Positions 9,111-18,980 are shown, counted from the first letter of the stretch. The stretch is 64,000 nucleotides of DNA from Ferrimonas sediminum (GCF_900100175.1 NZ_FNEM01000020.1:1-64000); one strand, 5' to 3'. Numbers and translations: made by a program. Notes: generated by a model from the letters alone, not told the origin.

Positions 9111-9921
9111 ATGCGTGCTGCAGAATCTCGCGCCAGGGCAGCGTTGGCGCCCCCATGACCAGATAATTGGGGTTTTCCAGACTTTCACGCTCATTGTAAG
9201 ACAATGGCTGCAGGTCGATATCCAGAATCCGTCCGCCGGCCTGCTCGACAATGCACTGCGATGCCCCGGTGTCCCACTCTCCGGTAGGCCCCAGGCGCAG
9301 GTATACGTCCGCTTCCCCTTCGGCCACCATGCAGCTTTTCAGCGACGCACTGCCAAAGGGCACAAAGCGATAATTGCGACCCGGCTCCAACAAGTCGATC
9401 ACCGCTTCCAGGCGCTGACGGCGGCTGACGGCGATCACCATCTCCTCGTCGACCAGGGCCGCTTCACGACTGTGAATGGGACTGTTGATGCCATTGGCAC
9501 GCTTAAACGCGCCCAGGCCTTTGCCGGCAAAATAGCACACCTTGGAGATGGGCGCGTACACCACCCCCATCACCGGAACATGGTTATCAATCAGGGCGAT
9601 GTTAACCGCAAAGTCACCGCTGCCGGCGATAAACTCCTGGGTGCCATCAAGGGGATCAATCAACCAGTAACGGCCCCAGGCCTGGCGGTCACTCAAGGGA
9701 ATGTCGGCATCTTCCTCCGAAAGAATCGGAATCTCCGGCGCCAGTTTGGCCAGGGCAGCCACGATCAGCTCATGGGCCGCCAGATCGGCGCTGGTCACCG
9801 GGGTATTGTCGGACTTGGTGATCTCTTGATATTGACCGTGCTCATAAATCGTTCGGATCTGCTCGCCAGCCTGACGCGCAATCTCAATTACGGGTTCTAA
9901 CAGCGTGTTATTTCTCTCCAC
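9109..9921 (-). CDS. cysQ: 3'(2'),5'-bisphosphate nucleotidase CysQ
   Basis: Magnesium-dependent phosphatase that recycles 3'-phosphoadenosine 5'-phosphate, the by-product of sulfate assimilation. The inositol-monophosphatase fold signature is visible: the first metal site ILSEEDAD, then WLIDPLDGTQEF, and the C-terminal WDTGASQCIVEQAGG. Length (270 aa) is normal. It lies downstream of nudE on the same strand with a 25-bp gap, as in other members of this group, and probably forms an operon with it. Confidence 0.94.
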   Translation of the reverse strand: MERNNTLLEPVIEIARQAGEQIRTIYEHGQYQEITKSDNTPVTSADLAAHELIVAALAKLAPEIPILSEEDADIPLSDRQAWGRYWLIDPLDGTQEFIAGSGDFAVNIALIDNHVPVMGVVYAPISKVCYFAGKGLGAFKRANGINSPIHSREAALVDEEMVIAVSRRQRLEAVIDLLEPGRNYRFVPFGSASLKSCMVAEGEADVYLRLGPTGEWDTGASQCIVEQAGGRILDIDLQPLSYNERESLENPNYLVMGAPTLPWREILQHA

Positions 9922-9946
9922 AACCTCTACCTACTGTGGCAAATCT

Positions 9947-10498
9947 CTAACTAAGTTTCAGCGCTTTTCTCGCCAAAAACAAGGCGCTGATCGCTCGGGA
10001 TTCGGAGAAATCCGCCCGCGCCAACAACCCGTCCAGATCGGCAATGGGCCAGGGCACCAGTTCCAGCGGTTCAGGCTCATCCCCTTCTAACTTGCTAGGC
10101 GTCAATCCTTGAGCGAGCAAGATAATCATTTTGCTTGAAAAATACCCTGGTGCCAGCGCCACTTCCATTAGCGGCGTCAGGCGTTCAGCCTGAAAGCCGG
10201 CCTCCTCCTGCAGTTCGCGGTTGGCGGCCTGCAGCTCATCTTCACCGGGATCAATTAACCCTTTAACAAAACCCAATTCGTACGTTTCGGTGCCGACGGC
10301 GTACTCCTTTACCAGCAACACGGTGTGCTCATCCAGCATCGGTACCACCATCACCGCGCCACGGGATCCGCCCTGCATCCGCTCATAGACACGCTCGACA
10401 CCATTACTGAATTTGAGATGGACCTGCTCAACACGAAACAGCCGGCTTTTGGCCACCAGCTCGGTGTGGATAATCTGCGGTTTTTGTTGCGAACTCAT
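9947..10498 (-). CDS. nudE: ADP compounds hydrolase NudE
   Basis: Nudix hydrolase active on ADP-ribose, NADH and diadenosine polyphosphates. The Nudix box is complete: GLIDPGEDELQAANRELQEEAGF fits G-x5-E-x7-REUxEExGU. At 183 aa it matches NudE, and its place beside cysQ and the type II secretion operon supports the call. Confidence 0.93.
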   Translation of the reverse strand: MSSQQKPQIIHTELVAKSRLFRVEQVHLKFSNGVERVYERMQGGSRGAVMVVPMLDEHTVLLVKEYAVGTETYELGFVKGLIDPGEDELQAANRELQEEAGFQAERLTPLMEVALAPGYFSSKMIILLAQGLTPSKLEGDEPEPLELVPWPIADLDGLLARADFSESRAISALFLARKALKLS

Positions 10499-10572
10499 GG
10501 ATTCCAGGATTCAGGGTTGCGTATGGGATTAGCATACACACTCGCCTGTCGATTTGATATTGGTCACATAAT

Positions 10573-10595
10573 AAAAAGGGCCGCCGAAGCGACCC
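10573..10595 (-). terminator. Terminator of the gsp operon
   Basis: Read on the minus strand, an AGGGTCGC-TTCG-GCGGCCCT stem with a stable TTCG tetraloop is followed by T5. It lies 19 bp past the gspN stop and separates the secretion operon from nudE. Confidence 0.8.
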
Positions 10596-10613
10596 TGTTG
10601 CGGTAAGCCGGCG

Positions 10614-11366
10614 CTAAAAACCGGGGATGCGGCCAGAGTACTGCAGCGGATAGGCACCACTGGCGTCCGCCTGCCCCAGGAAACCCAAAGACTTGGTCAG
10701 CGCTTCCGGCTGGCTGTCGGTAGCCCGAATCCGCGCATCCAGCTCAACCTGCATATTGGCTTTCAGCATGGCGGTACCGGAGACTCCGATGCGGTTATCC
10801 TGTTCAGTCATGGTCAGCATCAAATTGCCCTGCTGACAGCTGAGTTTACTGCTGAGGTTGCCCAGAGGAAACTGGCCAAACTGGTTATTCACATCCAGTT
10901 GCTGCACCATCAAGCGGCCATCGAGACGCTCGCACCAGGGCTGCCCCTGGGCACCGTCGGCCAGATTAAGATTGATCTCGCCGGCCACCTGGGTGCGGAA
11001 CGGCAACCGTCGTTTGCCCACCAGCACCGACACCGGGCTGTCCAGTCGCAGGCCTTCCACCTCCAATCCAGACAGGCCATAGGCCACCGTGCCGCGACCG
11101 CTGATCGCACCGCTCACCGATACCGCCGCTTCCACTTTTCCCTGCAGCAGTGACCCGGGAGCCACCTTCCAGCTAAGATTCTCCAGCGTCCGTCCCGACA
11201 CCGTCAGGGTCGCAGCGCGCCCCTGCCACAGGCTGCCCTCCAGCCCCAGCACCTGCACCCCTTTCGGTTTAGGAGCCAACTGCCAAACCATGGAGACCGG
11301 CACCGTAATCACCAGAAACAGAATGTACAACGCCAATGCGGCGACGCCATATTTTACAAAACGCAT
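10614..11366 (-). CDS. gspN: Type II secretion system protein N
   Basis: Last gene of the type II secretion operon. GspN is a single-pass inner-membrane protein with a periplasmic domain, found only in some systems and thought to help assembly. One N-terminal membrane segment is seen (residues 5-25), followed by a long beta-rich periplasmic part with a GLEGSLWQG motif typical of the family. 250 aa is normal. It lies 1 bp after gspM and is followed by a terminator. Confidence 0.88.
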   Translation of the reverse strand: MRFVKYGVAALALYILFLVITVPVSMVWQLAPKPKGVQVLGLEGSLWQGRAATLTVSGRTLENLSWKVAPGSLLQGKVEAAVSVSGAISGRGTVAYGLSGLEVEGLRLDSPVSVLVGKRRLPFRTQVAGEINLNLADGAQGQPWCERLDGRLMVQQLDVNNQFGQFPLGNLSSKLSCQQGNLMLTMTEQDNRIGVSGTAMLKANMQVELDARIRATDSQPEALTKSLGFLGQADASGAYPLQYSGRIPGF

Positions 11367-11367
11367 G

Positions 11368-11844
11368 TTACCCCTTCACCAGCTGTAAGCGCCGAACTTC
11401 TACCTTGCCATTGGCATCGGCTCTGGACAGATCCAGCGCTTCCACCCGTACGCCCTGCTCAGAGAGGTAGGACAGCCAATTCAACAAGCCGTCGAAACTG
11501 CTTTCATCCAGCCATACCTGCAACTTATCCCCCTGGGGCTGCATGCGGTCAATGGACAGGGCAAACTGCCTGGCGCTCTCGGTAGCCAGCTGACTCAGGC
11601 TGCCTCGCGCCTGGGTGCCAGCGCCGGACTTCTGACTCAGGTAGCGACCGGCGTCGGCCTTGAGGCTGGCCAGCTTGGCCTGCTCCGACTTAAGACCACG
11701 CTCGGCCTGGATCACGGCGTTCCCCAAAGGCTGCCACACCATCCAGTAAAACAGCCCGACCACCAGAAACGGCGCCGCCAGGGTCAGCATCTGCCGCTCA
11801 CGGGGATTCAATCTACTCCACCAGAGTTTCACTGCTGCCATCAT
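11368..11844 (-). CDS. gspM: Type II secretion system protein M
   Basis: Inner-membrane platform component that pairs with GspL. 158 aa with a short cytoplasmic start, one membrane helix (about residues 20-40) after the typical LNPRERQML segment, a coiled-coil stretch and a small periplasmic ferredoxin-like domain. Its start overlaps the end of gspL by 4 bp. Confidence 0.92.
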   Translation of the reverse strand: MMAAVKLWWSRLNPRERQMLTLAAPFLVVGLFYWMVWQPLGNAVIQAERGLKSEQAKLASLKADAGRYLSQKSGAGTQARGSLSQLATESARQFALSIDRMQPQGDKLQVWLDESSFDGLLNWLSYLSEQGVRVEALDLSRADANGKVEVRRLQLVKG

Positions 11845-13040
11845 CGTGTCCTCACCGTCAGGGCGCCACTGACCCCCTGCTCCTCATTATTCATTGCGCC
11901 GGTTTCCACCACAAACTGGGAGCCGGCCTGCTGCTGAAACTGCTCAAACTGAGCGAAGCTCTTGGCATTAACCTGCAACCTGAGTTCACCGCGATCGGCG
12001 TTGTAGCGCAGTGACACCGGCTTCAGATCGGGAATAGCGGCAAAAGCGGGTTGCAACTGCACGAACATAGTCAGCAGCTGCCCCTTCTGGTTGCCGCCTC
12101 CCATGGCACGAACCTTAGACGCCATCAACTGGCTGGGGTGCAGCGCCGCGTTCACCCGTTCATTGGGGAACAGCCGTTTGTAGATGGCATCGGACTCGGC
12201 CCGGATCGCCGTCCGTTTGCTATCAAGCTGATACCACTGCATCCCCTGATAGGCGATAGACAGCAACAGGGTCACCGTCGCCACCGCGGCCACCTTGCCC
12301 CAGATCTGCCAGACCCGGCCATACTCCCGCTTTGGAGCATAATCGCCACTGAGCAAGTTGCATCGCGACTGCGCCATCCCCTGAGCCAATACCTGCATCG
12401 GCAGATCCAGCTGCTGGTACTGCCAGTCGATGCCGTCGATGTCCGCCGGTGCCGGCGTAAAGGTCGCGACGGGCGTCGGCTGCTCGATGTCACCCTGCTC
12501 CCCGGCCACCATTGGCAGCCAATCCAGATCGATGCAGCTTCCTCCCAGTCCAAACCGGCACAGCCATTGCTGCTCCAGTTGCATGACCGCGCCGGCGCAA
12601 GCAGAGGGGCACGGCAGAGCCAGCACATCCGGAACAATGCGGTTAGGCACCAGTTTGGCATCGCCGAGCCAGCTCAGCCAGGTTGCCATCTGCTGATGAC
12701 TGACCACACTGACGGCCAACTCGTCGCCGTCACGTTCTCCGGTAACAAAGTGGAGCTTATCCACGTCTTCGGCCAGCTCATCTTCCAACATAAAGGGCAG
12801 GCCCTTTATGGCCTGACGAGCCATCTTGGCTGGCAGGGTCACCTGAGTCAGGGTCAGGGCGCTGGAGTCCACCAGCACATCCACCGGTCGGCCGCCGGCA
12901 CGCTCAGTCAGACTGGACAGAGACGATGCGTCGCGCAGCACCCCTGACCCTATCACCGCCTGCTGCTCTTCTGACCAGGTTATCCAGCTAATGGGCGCAT
13001 CGGCACGCTCGCCCAGACGCACCACTAATCGTTCGCTCAC
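11841..13040 (-). CDS. gspL: Type II secretion system protein L
   Basis: Bitopic inner-membrane protein that anchors the GspE ATPase to the secretion platform. 399 aa: a cytoplasmic actin-like domain (about residues 1-235), one membrane helix (about 250-270) and a periplasmic domain that contacts GspM. It overlaps both neighbours by 4 bp, consistent with coupled translation. Confidence 0.92.
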   Translation of the reverse strand: MSERLVVRLGERADAPISWITWSEEQQAVIGSGVLRDASSLSSLTERAGGRPVDVLVDSSALTLTQVTLPAKMARQAIKGLPFMLEDELAEDVDKLHFVTGERDGDELAVSVVSHQQMATWLSWLGDAKLVPNRIVPDVLALPCPSACAGAVMQLEQQWLCRFGLGGSCIDLDWLPMVAGEQGDIEQPTPVATFTPAPADIDGIDWQYQQLDLPMQVLAQGMAQSRCNLLSGDYAPKREYGRVWQIWGKVAAVATVTLLLSIAYQGMQWYQLDSKRTAIRAESDAIYKRLFPNERVNAALHPSQLMASKVRAMGGGNQKGQLLTMFVQLQPAFAAIPDLKPVSLRYNADRGELRLQVNAKSFAQFEQFQQQAGSQFVVETGAMNNEEQGVSGALTVRTR

Positions 13041-14029
13041 TGTTGGCCTCCATACTGTCGGGTCAGCACCACAAACTGTGTGCCTCCCGACCGCTGTAAA
13101 ATACTCTCAAGCCGGAAGATGGTGTTATCCACCTTGGCGGCGCCACGGAATCGAAAATGACTGCTGTCGACCACAAAGCTGCTCTTGGCTTTGTCATCCA
13201 GCTTGACACTCTGCACCACCGATTCTTCCCAAAACTTGTCAATGCTCTCCCAACCGTCCTGGGGACGGTTGCCGATCAAATCTTCCACTTCCGAACGACT
13301 CAGCTCACCATTGAACATGCCCACCAGCAATGACGCCCGCTCCACCGGTACGGTGTTAACGTTGACGATCTGAGTCGAATCGCCTGGAATCGCACAGACG
13401 TAATCTTTAACCGCTTTGTACATCGGTTGGCTGATCCCCAGTACCGCCCGCATCTCGCTGTGGTGCCACATCGGCTGATTAGCCGCCCGGTAGGGCACCT
13501 CCCGCGCTTCGTAATCCGCATCTTCGGCACCATAGCTGCCCTGGGTACGGTCATCCGCATCCAGATAATCATGCAACCGTTCCGCCGCCATCTCAGCCAT
13601 ATAGAGATCAAAACCAATCTCTTCCAGCATCGCCTGGAACTGCTTCTGTACCAGCGGCTTCTGATTGGGATTGGCCTTCTTCTCATCGTCAGTAAGCCCC
13701 TGAGACAGCGCATTGATGTTGAAACAGCTGCGCATGTCGTCCAGGTGGCCGATGATCTGTCCGCCCTCGACGGGGTAGATCACATCGGCGGTGGCCCAAT
13801 ACTGCTGCAGATGGACGGTACCATCGGCATCTTCCATATCCTGCTTCAGCGCTCGCTTGGCCAGCTCTTCTGCCGACAGAGCAAACCAATAGGCCTGCTC
13901 ATACTGGTTGTGGTTCACCGTGCGCCGCACCGCCAACCGGCTGCGTTCACTGAACGAGGCGGCGATGGTTGTCATCACGGCCAGTACCAGCAGAACGGTC
14001 AGAAGGGCGATGCCCTGTTGTCGTTTCAC
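13037..14029 (-). CDS. gspK: Type II secretion system minor pseudopilin K
   Basis: Large minor pseudopilin at the tip of the secretion pseudopilus, forming a complex with GspI and GspJ. The prepilin leader is short and basic, with processing expected at KRQQG-IALLTVLLVL. As usual for GspK, the Glu at +5 of the mature chain is absent (Thr here), and the rest is a long alpha-helical domain. 330 aa is normal. Confidence 0.94.
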   Translation of the reverse strand: MKRQQGIALLTVLLVLAVMTTIAASFSERSRLAVRRTVNHNQYEQAYWFALSAEELAKRALKQDMEDADGTVHLQQYWATADVIYPVEGGQIIGHLDDMRSCFNINALSQGLTDDEKKANPNQKPLVQKQFQAMLEEIGFDLYMAEMAAERLHDYLDADDRTQGSYGAEDADYEAREVPYRAANQPMWHHSEMRAVLGISQPMYKAVKDYVCAIPGDSTQIVNVNTVPVERASLLVGMFNGELSRSEVEDLIGNRPQDGWESIDKFWEESVVQSVKLDDKAKSSFVVDSSHFRFRGAAKVDNTIFRLESILQRSGGTQFVVLTRQYGGQQ

Positions 14030-14031
14030 GA

Positions 14032-14796
14032 TCAGTTGCCCTCCTCGTTGCCGCCGCTGCCACCGGAGTTGTTGCCACCGTTGCTGCCGCCGGAGTTGTT
14101 GCCTCCGTTACTGCCGCCGGAGTTGTTGCCTCCGTTGCTGCCGCCGTTATCGTTGTCGCCATTGTTGGCGTCATTTTGGGCACTGCCGACGCCGTCAGGA
14201 AGCAGAAAACGGCGCTCCACTTCGCCAAAATCTTCCAGCTCCATCTTCACCGACACCGCCCGGGCCAGCGGGCTGCCGTTAAGCTTGGTCTGCCACTTAT
14301 CGTCCACAAAGAAGGCAAACTTCAGGTCCACGACCTTGTCCAGCAACACCAACTCCTGCGGGTCTTCCCCCTCGACGGGATCCGGGTAGATGTGGTGCAG
14401 CCGCTGCAGCTGATTTTCCTGCAGCCGATAACCTACCTGCTGCAGTGTGCCCCGGGGCAACTGGCCTCTGGGGTTGAGCCACCCCAGGCGATAAAAGCTG
14501 ATGCCGTCGGCATCGGAGTCGATCCAGCCATCACCAAACTGATAGTTGGAATCGCTGGGCTCGGCACCATCCCCGCGAACCGGGCGCATTACCAGCTGCT
14601 CAAAATCACGTTGCATCAGTGACATGGCTCGCTGAACCTGCTTTAGCCGCAGATGGTGAGTCTCGCTGGTTTCATTCACCGACAGCACATTAGTCAGCAC
14701 CCCGGCCGTGGCGACCCCAAGCAGGGCAAAAATCGCCATCGCCAGCAGCATCTCCAGCAGGGTGAAGCCGGAGACCTTAGTCCGGTTTGGCCACAT
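14032..14796 (-). CDS. gspJ: Type II secretion system minor pseudopilin J, with a Gly/Asn/Ser repeat tail
   Basis: Minor pseudopilin with the prepilin peptidase site SG-FTLLEMLLAM near the N-terminus and a normal GspJ domain to about residue 205. The last 45 or so residues are low complexity, mostly Gly, Asn and Ser, and contain three copies of a nine-residue unit (GGSNGGNNS). GspJ proteins normally end soon after the globular domain, so this tail is an addition. It would lie near the pseudopilus tip in the periplasm. The start overlaps gspI by 20 bp. Confidence 0.92.
   Translation of the reverse strand: MWPNRTKVSGFTLLEMLLAMAIFALLGVATAGVLTNVLSVNETSETHHLRLKQVQRAMSLMQRDFEQLVMRPVRGDGAEPSDSNYQFGDGWIDSDADGISFYRLGWLNPRGQLPRGTLQQVGYRLQENQLQRLHHIYPDPVEGEDPQELVLLDKVVDLKFAFFVDDKWQTKLNGSPLARAVSVKMELEDFGEVERRFLLPDGVGSAQNDANNGDNDNGGSNGGNNSGGSNGGNNSGGSNGGNNSGGSGGNEEGN
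14065..14145 (-). repeat. 27-bp coding tandem repeat in the gspJ tail
   Basis: Three near-identical 27-bp units encode GGSNGGNNS, flanked by partial copies on both sides. Differences between units are mostly silent. Such repeats can change copy number by slippage, so the tail may vary in length between strains. Confidence 0.85.
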
Positions 14797-15145
14797 AGGT
14801 GGTCACCTCGCTGATGATGGGGTCAAAGCCGGGATCCAGGCTGACCTTAACTCGAATTGCCCGGAACTCTTCGTCTCCGGTCTTAATCACTTCCTGACGC
14901 CAGTACCACTGCTGGTCTGCCAGTTCCACCCGCCCCTTTTTGCCGTTACCCAGTTCAGGAAACGCCGACTCCAGCCGCGCATCCACCATGCGGTTGTGGG
15001 CCACAAAGGTGGCAAAGGTTTTCTCTCGTAATATGGGCACCGCCGCCAGTTGTTCGCCGGCACTTTTAACCACCGCCACCGCGGCCATGGCGAATACCGC
15101 CAGGGCCACCATCACCTCCAACAGGGTAAAGCCGCGATGCCTCAC
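14777..15145 (-). CDS. gspI: Type II secretion system minor pseudopilin I
   Basis: Minor pseudopilin that nucleates the tip complex with GspJ and GspK. 122 aa; the leader is very short and the processing site reads RHRG-FTLLEVMVALAVFAMAAVAV. It uses a GTG start that overlaps the gspH stop in GTGA. Normal length. Confidence 0.94.
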   Translation of the reverse strand: MRHRGFTLLEVMVALAVFAMAAVAVVKSAGEQLAAVPILREKTFATFVAHNRMVDARLESAFPELGNGKKGRVELADQQWYWRQEVIKTGDEEFRAIRVKVSLDPGFDPIISEVTTYVAKPD

Positions 15146-15726
15146 CGCTCCTCCTCCAGGCGCACGATGTCACCGATGGCGTTGCCTTCTAGCTCAATCA
15201 TCAGGGTGGGGCGAGCCGTATCGTCTTCAAACTGGAGGGAGAACGGGGTGATCTCCCCGGAAGGCAGGATCAACAGCTGCGGCTCTGGATTGCTTTTTTT
15301 CTCTTCGTCCGACTTTTCAAACAGCGACTCATCCAGACCAAACTCGCTCTCATCCTCTTCATCGGACTGTGCCAGCGGCATGCCTTCGATGGACAGGCTC
15401 AAGAATACCCCTTCGGGCATCTGCCGCTCCCGGTACAGGCGTTCCGCCTGCAACGGTTCCCAGTCGTCCTTGTCGACATTGAAGCGGGCAAAAAAGTAGT
15501 GATCCTCTTCCACCACCACACCCACTTCCTGACCGGACAGCACCGACTCCTCCAGTGCCATGGACACCACAGAAGCAAACTCGTTGGCGGCTTTATCCAG
15601 CGCCTCCTGGCGTGGATCGCCGCCGACAGTCAGGGTCACCGACATAGCGGCCACCCCTATCAGCACCAGCACTAACATGATCTCCAGCAGGGTAAATCCC
15701 GGCTGGTGCCGAGGCGAGGTCTGCAT
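15142..15726 (-). CDS. gspH: Type II secretion system minor pseudopilin H
   Basis: Minor pseudopilin connecting the GspG shaft to the tip complex. 194 aa with processing site PG-FTLLEIMLVLVLIGV. An acidic stretch in the middle (residues about 120-145, rich in Asp, Glu and Ser) is longer than I would expect for the family. Its ATG overlaps the gspG stop in TAATG. Confidence 0.92.
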   Translation of the reverse strand: MQTSPRHQPGFTLLEIMLVLVLIGVAAMSVTLTVGGDPRQEALDKAANEFASVVSMALEESVLSGQEVGVVVEEDHYFFARFNVDKDDWEPLQAERLYRERQMPEGVFLSLSIEGMPLAQSDEEDESEFGLDESLFEKSDEEKKSNPEPQLLILPSGEITPFSLQFEDDTARPTLMIELEGNAIGDIVRLEEER

Positions 15727-16163
15727 TACTGGTAGTCCGTCAGGTTCCAGTTACAGATGTCATCTTCAGAACCGAATTGGAAATCCGGGCCGGCGGAACA
15801 CAGGTCAAAGCGGCCTTTCTCGCCCGGGCTCAGCAATACGTAATCGTTGCCCCAGGGGTCCTTCGGCAGACGCTTAATGTAGCCACCTTCACGATAGCTG
15901 CGAGGCTCCGGAGAGAAGTTGGGACGATTCACCAGGGCGGTCACGCCCTGCTCGGTGGTGGGGTAGATGTTGTTGTCCAGACGGTACATGTCCATGGCAT
16001 TTTCCAACGACACGATGTCCGCCACCGCCTTCTGAATGTCAGCCTTGTCTTTGGAGCCCATCAGGTTGGGCGCAATCATCGACGCCATAATGCCGATGAT
16101 CACCAGTACCACCATCACTTCCAGCAGGGTAAAACCGCGCTGACGGTTGTGTTTGTTTCTCAT
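15726..16163 (-). CDS. gspG: Type II secretion system major pseudopilin G
   Basis: Forms the shaft of the periplasmic pseudopilus that pushes folded substrates through GspD. 145 aa; leader MRNKHNRQRG is followed by FTLLEVMVVLVIIGIMASM. The conserved LDNNIYPTTEQGV and WGNDY segments, and a C-terminal acidic calcium-binding region (SEDDI), are present. Confidence 0.97.
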   Translation of the reverse strand: MRNKHNRQRGFTLLEVMVVLVIIGIMASMIAPNLMGSKDKADIQKAVADIVSLENAMDMYRLDNNIYPTTEQGVTALVNRPNFSPEPRSYREGGYIKRLPKDPWGNDYVLLSPGEKGRFDLCSAGPDFQFGSEDDICNWNLTDYQ

Positions 16164-16184
16164 TTCTGACCTCTAAAAACTTAA

Positions 16185-17402
16185 TTAAATTAGGGTATTC
16201 ATTGCCATCATCGGTTGCATGATGGACACCACAATAAACAGCACCACGCCAGCCATGGTCACTACGATCAACGGCTGCAGGACGGCCAGGGCCACACTGA
16301 CCAGGGTTTCAAACTCCCGATCCTGGTTATCGGCCGCCCGGGCCAGCATGTTGTCCAGCTCACCGGATTTCTCACCGGATGCGATCATGTGCAGCATCAT
16401 CGGTGGAAACAGCTTGGTGTGCTGCAGGGAGGCGCGCAGGCTGGCTCCCTCACGAACCTTGGTGGTGGCCTCGGCAACCGCGTCACGCACCCTCAGGTTC
16501 AGTAGCACATCCGAGGCGATGCCCATCGCTTCCAGCAACGGCACCCCGGACGCCGACAAGGTGCTTAGGGTGCGGGCGAAACGGGCGGTATTCAAGCCGC
16601 GGGCCACCCGACCCACCACCGGCAGTTTCAACACCGCGGTATGCCACTTCAATTTCAGGTCCCGATTGCGCAGCGACTGCTTAAAGCCGATCACCGCCAC
16701 CAGGATGGCCCCTAGTATATAGAGGCCCCAGTTCTGTAAAAATTCCGAGGAATCGATCAACAGCTGTGTGGTCCACGGCAGCGACTGGCCCATGGAGCTG
16801 AACTGCTCCACCACCTGAGGCACTACCGCCACCAGCAGGAAGGAGACCACACCGATGGCCACCAGAGTCAGGATGATGGGGTAGACCATGGCCTGAATCA
16901 GCTTGGAGTTAAGCTCCTGTTGCCGCTCCTTGTAATCAGCCAGGCGCTCCAGCACCACCTCCAGATGCCCGGATTTTTCGCCGGATGCCACCATGGCCAC
17001 ATACAACTCGTCGAAGATGTGGGGAAACTCGCGCATCGACTCGGCCAGGGAATAGCCTTCCACCACCTTGGAGCGCACCGACATCACCATGCTCTTGGTC
17101 TTCGGCTGTTCACTCTGCTCGGCAACCGCCTTCAGAGCCTCTTCGATGGGCAGGCCACCGGCCACCAGCGTCGACAGCTGACGCGTCAGCATCGCCAGAT
17201 CCGAGGTGGACAGCGTGTGCTTAAACAGGGTGAACGAGGCGGTCTGCTTACTCTTTTCCCGGGCCGAGGCCACCTGGATGTCCAGCGGTACCAGCTGCTT
17301 TTCACGCAGCTGGCTGCGGGCCTGGCGGGCAGTATCGGCTTCGATCACCCCTTTTACCTGCCGGCCACGGCTGTCCATGGCCTTATATTCAAACGCCGCC
17401 AT
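16185..17402 (-). CDS. gspF: Type II secretion system inner-membrane platform protein F
   Basis: Polytopic platform protein contacting GspE and GspL. 405 aa with two repeated GspF domains and three membrane helices (about 170-190, 220-240 and 375-400). Conserved ASGEKSGHLEVVLERLA and SGEKSGELDNMLARAA motifs appear once per repeat. It lies 21 bp upstream of gspG and 3 bp after gspE. Confidence 0.96.
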   Translation of the reverse strand: MAAFEYKAMDSRGRQVKGVIEADTARQARSQLREKQLVPLDIQVASAREKSKQTASFTLFKHTLSTSDLAMLTRQLSTLVAGGLPIEEALKAVAEQSEQPKTKSMVMSVRSKVVEGYSLAESMREFPHIFDELYVAMVASGEKSGHLEVVLERLADYKERQQELNSKLIQAMVYPIILTLVAIGVVSFLLVAVVPQVVEQFSSMGQSLPWTTQLLIDSSEFLQNWGLYILGAILVAVIGFKQSLRNRDLKLKWHTAVLKLPVVGRVARGLNTARFARTLSTLSASGVPLLEAMGIASDVLLNLRVRDAVAEATTKVREGASLRASLQHTKLFPPMMLHMIASGEKSGELDNMLARAADNQDREFETLVSVALAVLQPLIVVTMAGVVLFIVVSIMQPMMAMNTLI

Positions 17403-17405
17403 GCT

Positions 17406-18977
17406 TTACTCCTCCCGAGTGACCCGAAGCACCTCTTCCAAGGTGGTCTGGCCCTCAAGCACCTTAAAGCAACCGTCGGCCCGAATGGACGGCACCGACT
17501 GACGCACGTATTTCTCGATGGCCAGCTCGCCACGGCCGCCATGAATCAGTTCACGAATGGCGTCGTCCACCACCAGCAGTTCATGAATACCGGTCCGGCC
17601 CCGGTAACCGGTCTGGTTACAGGCGTCGCAGCCACAGGCACGGTAGATGGTGGCCGGCTGAGACAGGCCCAGCAGGTCCATCTCGCGGGCATTGGTTTCA
17701 TGGGGCTGCTTGCACTCTTTACACAGGGTCCGGATCAGGCGCTGCGCCAGTACCCCCAGCAACGAGGAGGACACCAGGAACGGCTCCACCCCCATGTCCT
17801 GCAAACGGGTAATGGCACCGGCGGCGGTGTTGGTGTGCAGCGTCGACATTACCAGGTGACCGGTCAATGACGCCTGAACCGCAATGGAGCCGGTTTCCAA
17901 GTCCCGAATCTCACCCACCATCACCACGTCGGGATCCTGACGCAGAATCGCGCGCAGGCCCCGAGCAAAGGTCATGTCGACCTTGGTGTTGACCTGGGTC
18001 TGGCCGATGCCTTCGATCTCGTATTCGATGGGATCTTCAACGGTCAGGATGTTTCGGTCACGGCTGTTGATCTCGGTCAGACCAGCGTACAGGGTGGTGG
18101 ATTTACCGGAACCGGTGGGACCGGTCACCAGCAAAATACCGTGGGGTTTGCGAATCAGCTCGTCGAACTGATCCCGAATCGGTTTGCTCATCCCGAGCTG
18201 TTTCAGGTTCAGCATCGCCTGGTTCTTGTCCAGCAAACGCAGCACCACCCGCTCACCGCGAGAGCCGGGCATGGTGGACACCCGCACATCCACGGCACGA
18301 CCGCCGATGCGCAGCGAGATCCTGCCATCCTGGGGCACCCGTTTCTCGGCGATGTCGAGACGGGCCATCACCTTGATCCGCGACACCAGCAGTGAACTGA
18401 TCTTGCGTTGCTGCTTAAGCACCTCACGCAGCACGCCATCGACGCGGAAACGCACCACCAGCTCTTTCTCATAGGTTTCGACATGGATGTCCGACGCCCC
18501 GACCTTGATCGCTTCCGACAACAGGGCGTTGATCAACCGGATGATCGGCGCATCGTCCTCGGCATCCAGCAGATCTTCGGTTTCCGGTAGCTCGTCTGCC
18601 AGCGAGGTCAGATCGTCATCCTTGCCGATGTCTTCCATTAGCTGCTGAGCTTCGGAGCTGTCCTGCTGATAGACCTCGGTCAGTTTCAGCTCGAACGCCG
18701 TCTGATCCAGGGGGTGCAGTTTGATGCCCCCCCCGGCGATACGGCGGGCCTCCAGCATCGCCTTGGGCGTGCAAGCCGGGCCGTAGCTGAGCACCAACTC
18801 ACCGGACTCCAGCTCATCCAGCACCAGGCTGAAACGGCGGGCAAAGGCAAAAGGCAGGCGCTGATGGCCAGCGTCCAGCTCCCCATCAATTTCGGCCTCA
18901 GCCGCCACCGCTTCGCTGTCCAGCTCCGCCTGCTCTACGGCCTGCTCGAGTGCGTCATTATGGGTCGACTCACTCAT
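17406..18977 (-). CDS. gspE: Type II secretion system ATPase E
   Basis: Cytoplasmic hexameric ATPase that powers pseudopilus assembly. 523 aa, with the Walker A motif [10 protein letters not shown], an Asp box and Walker B ([15 protein letters not shown]), and a His box ([11 protein letters not shown]). A tetracysteine zinc module (CKECKQP, then [12 protein letters not shown]) follows. The N-terminal GspL-binding domain has an acidic extension of about 35 residues ahead of it. Confidence 0.97.
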   Translation of the reverse strand: MSESTHNDALEQAVEQAELDSEAVAAEAEIDGELDAGHQRLPFAFARRFSLVLDELESGELVLSYGPACTPKAMLEARRIAGGGIKLHPLDQTAFELKLTEVYQQDSSEAQQLMEDIGKDDDLTSLADELPETEDLLDAEDDAPIIRLINALLSEAIKVGASDIHVETYEKELVVRFRVDGVLREVLKQQRKISSLLVSRIKVMARLDIAEKRVPQDGRISLRIGGRAVDVRVSTMPGSRGERVVLRLLDKNQAMLNLKQLGMSKPIRDQFDELIRKPHGILLVTGPTGSGKSTTLYAGLTEINSRDRNILTVEDPIEYEIEGIGQTQVNTKVDMTFARGLRAILRQDPDVVMVGEIRDLETGSIAVQASLTGHLVMSTLHTNTAAGAITRLQDMGVEPFLVSSSLLGVLAQRLIRTLCKECKQPHETNAREMDLLGLSQPATIYRACGCDACNQTGYRGRTGIHELLVVDDAIRELIHGGRGELAIEKYVRQSVPSIRADGCFKVLEGQTTLEEVLRVTREE

Positions 18978-18980
18978 TGA

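Noticed and set aside
13969-14389. Pro/Leu repeat protein (PPELLPP) on the plus strand
   Set aside because: It is the complement of the Gly/Asn/Ser repeat tail of gspJ, which sits in a complete secretion operon.
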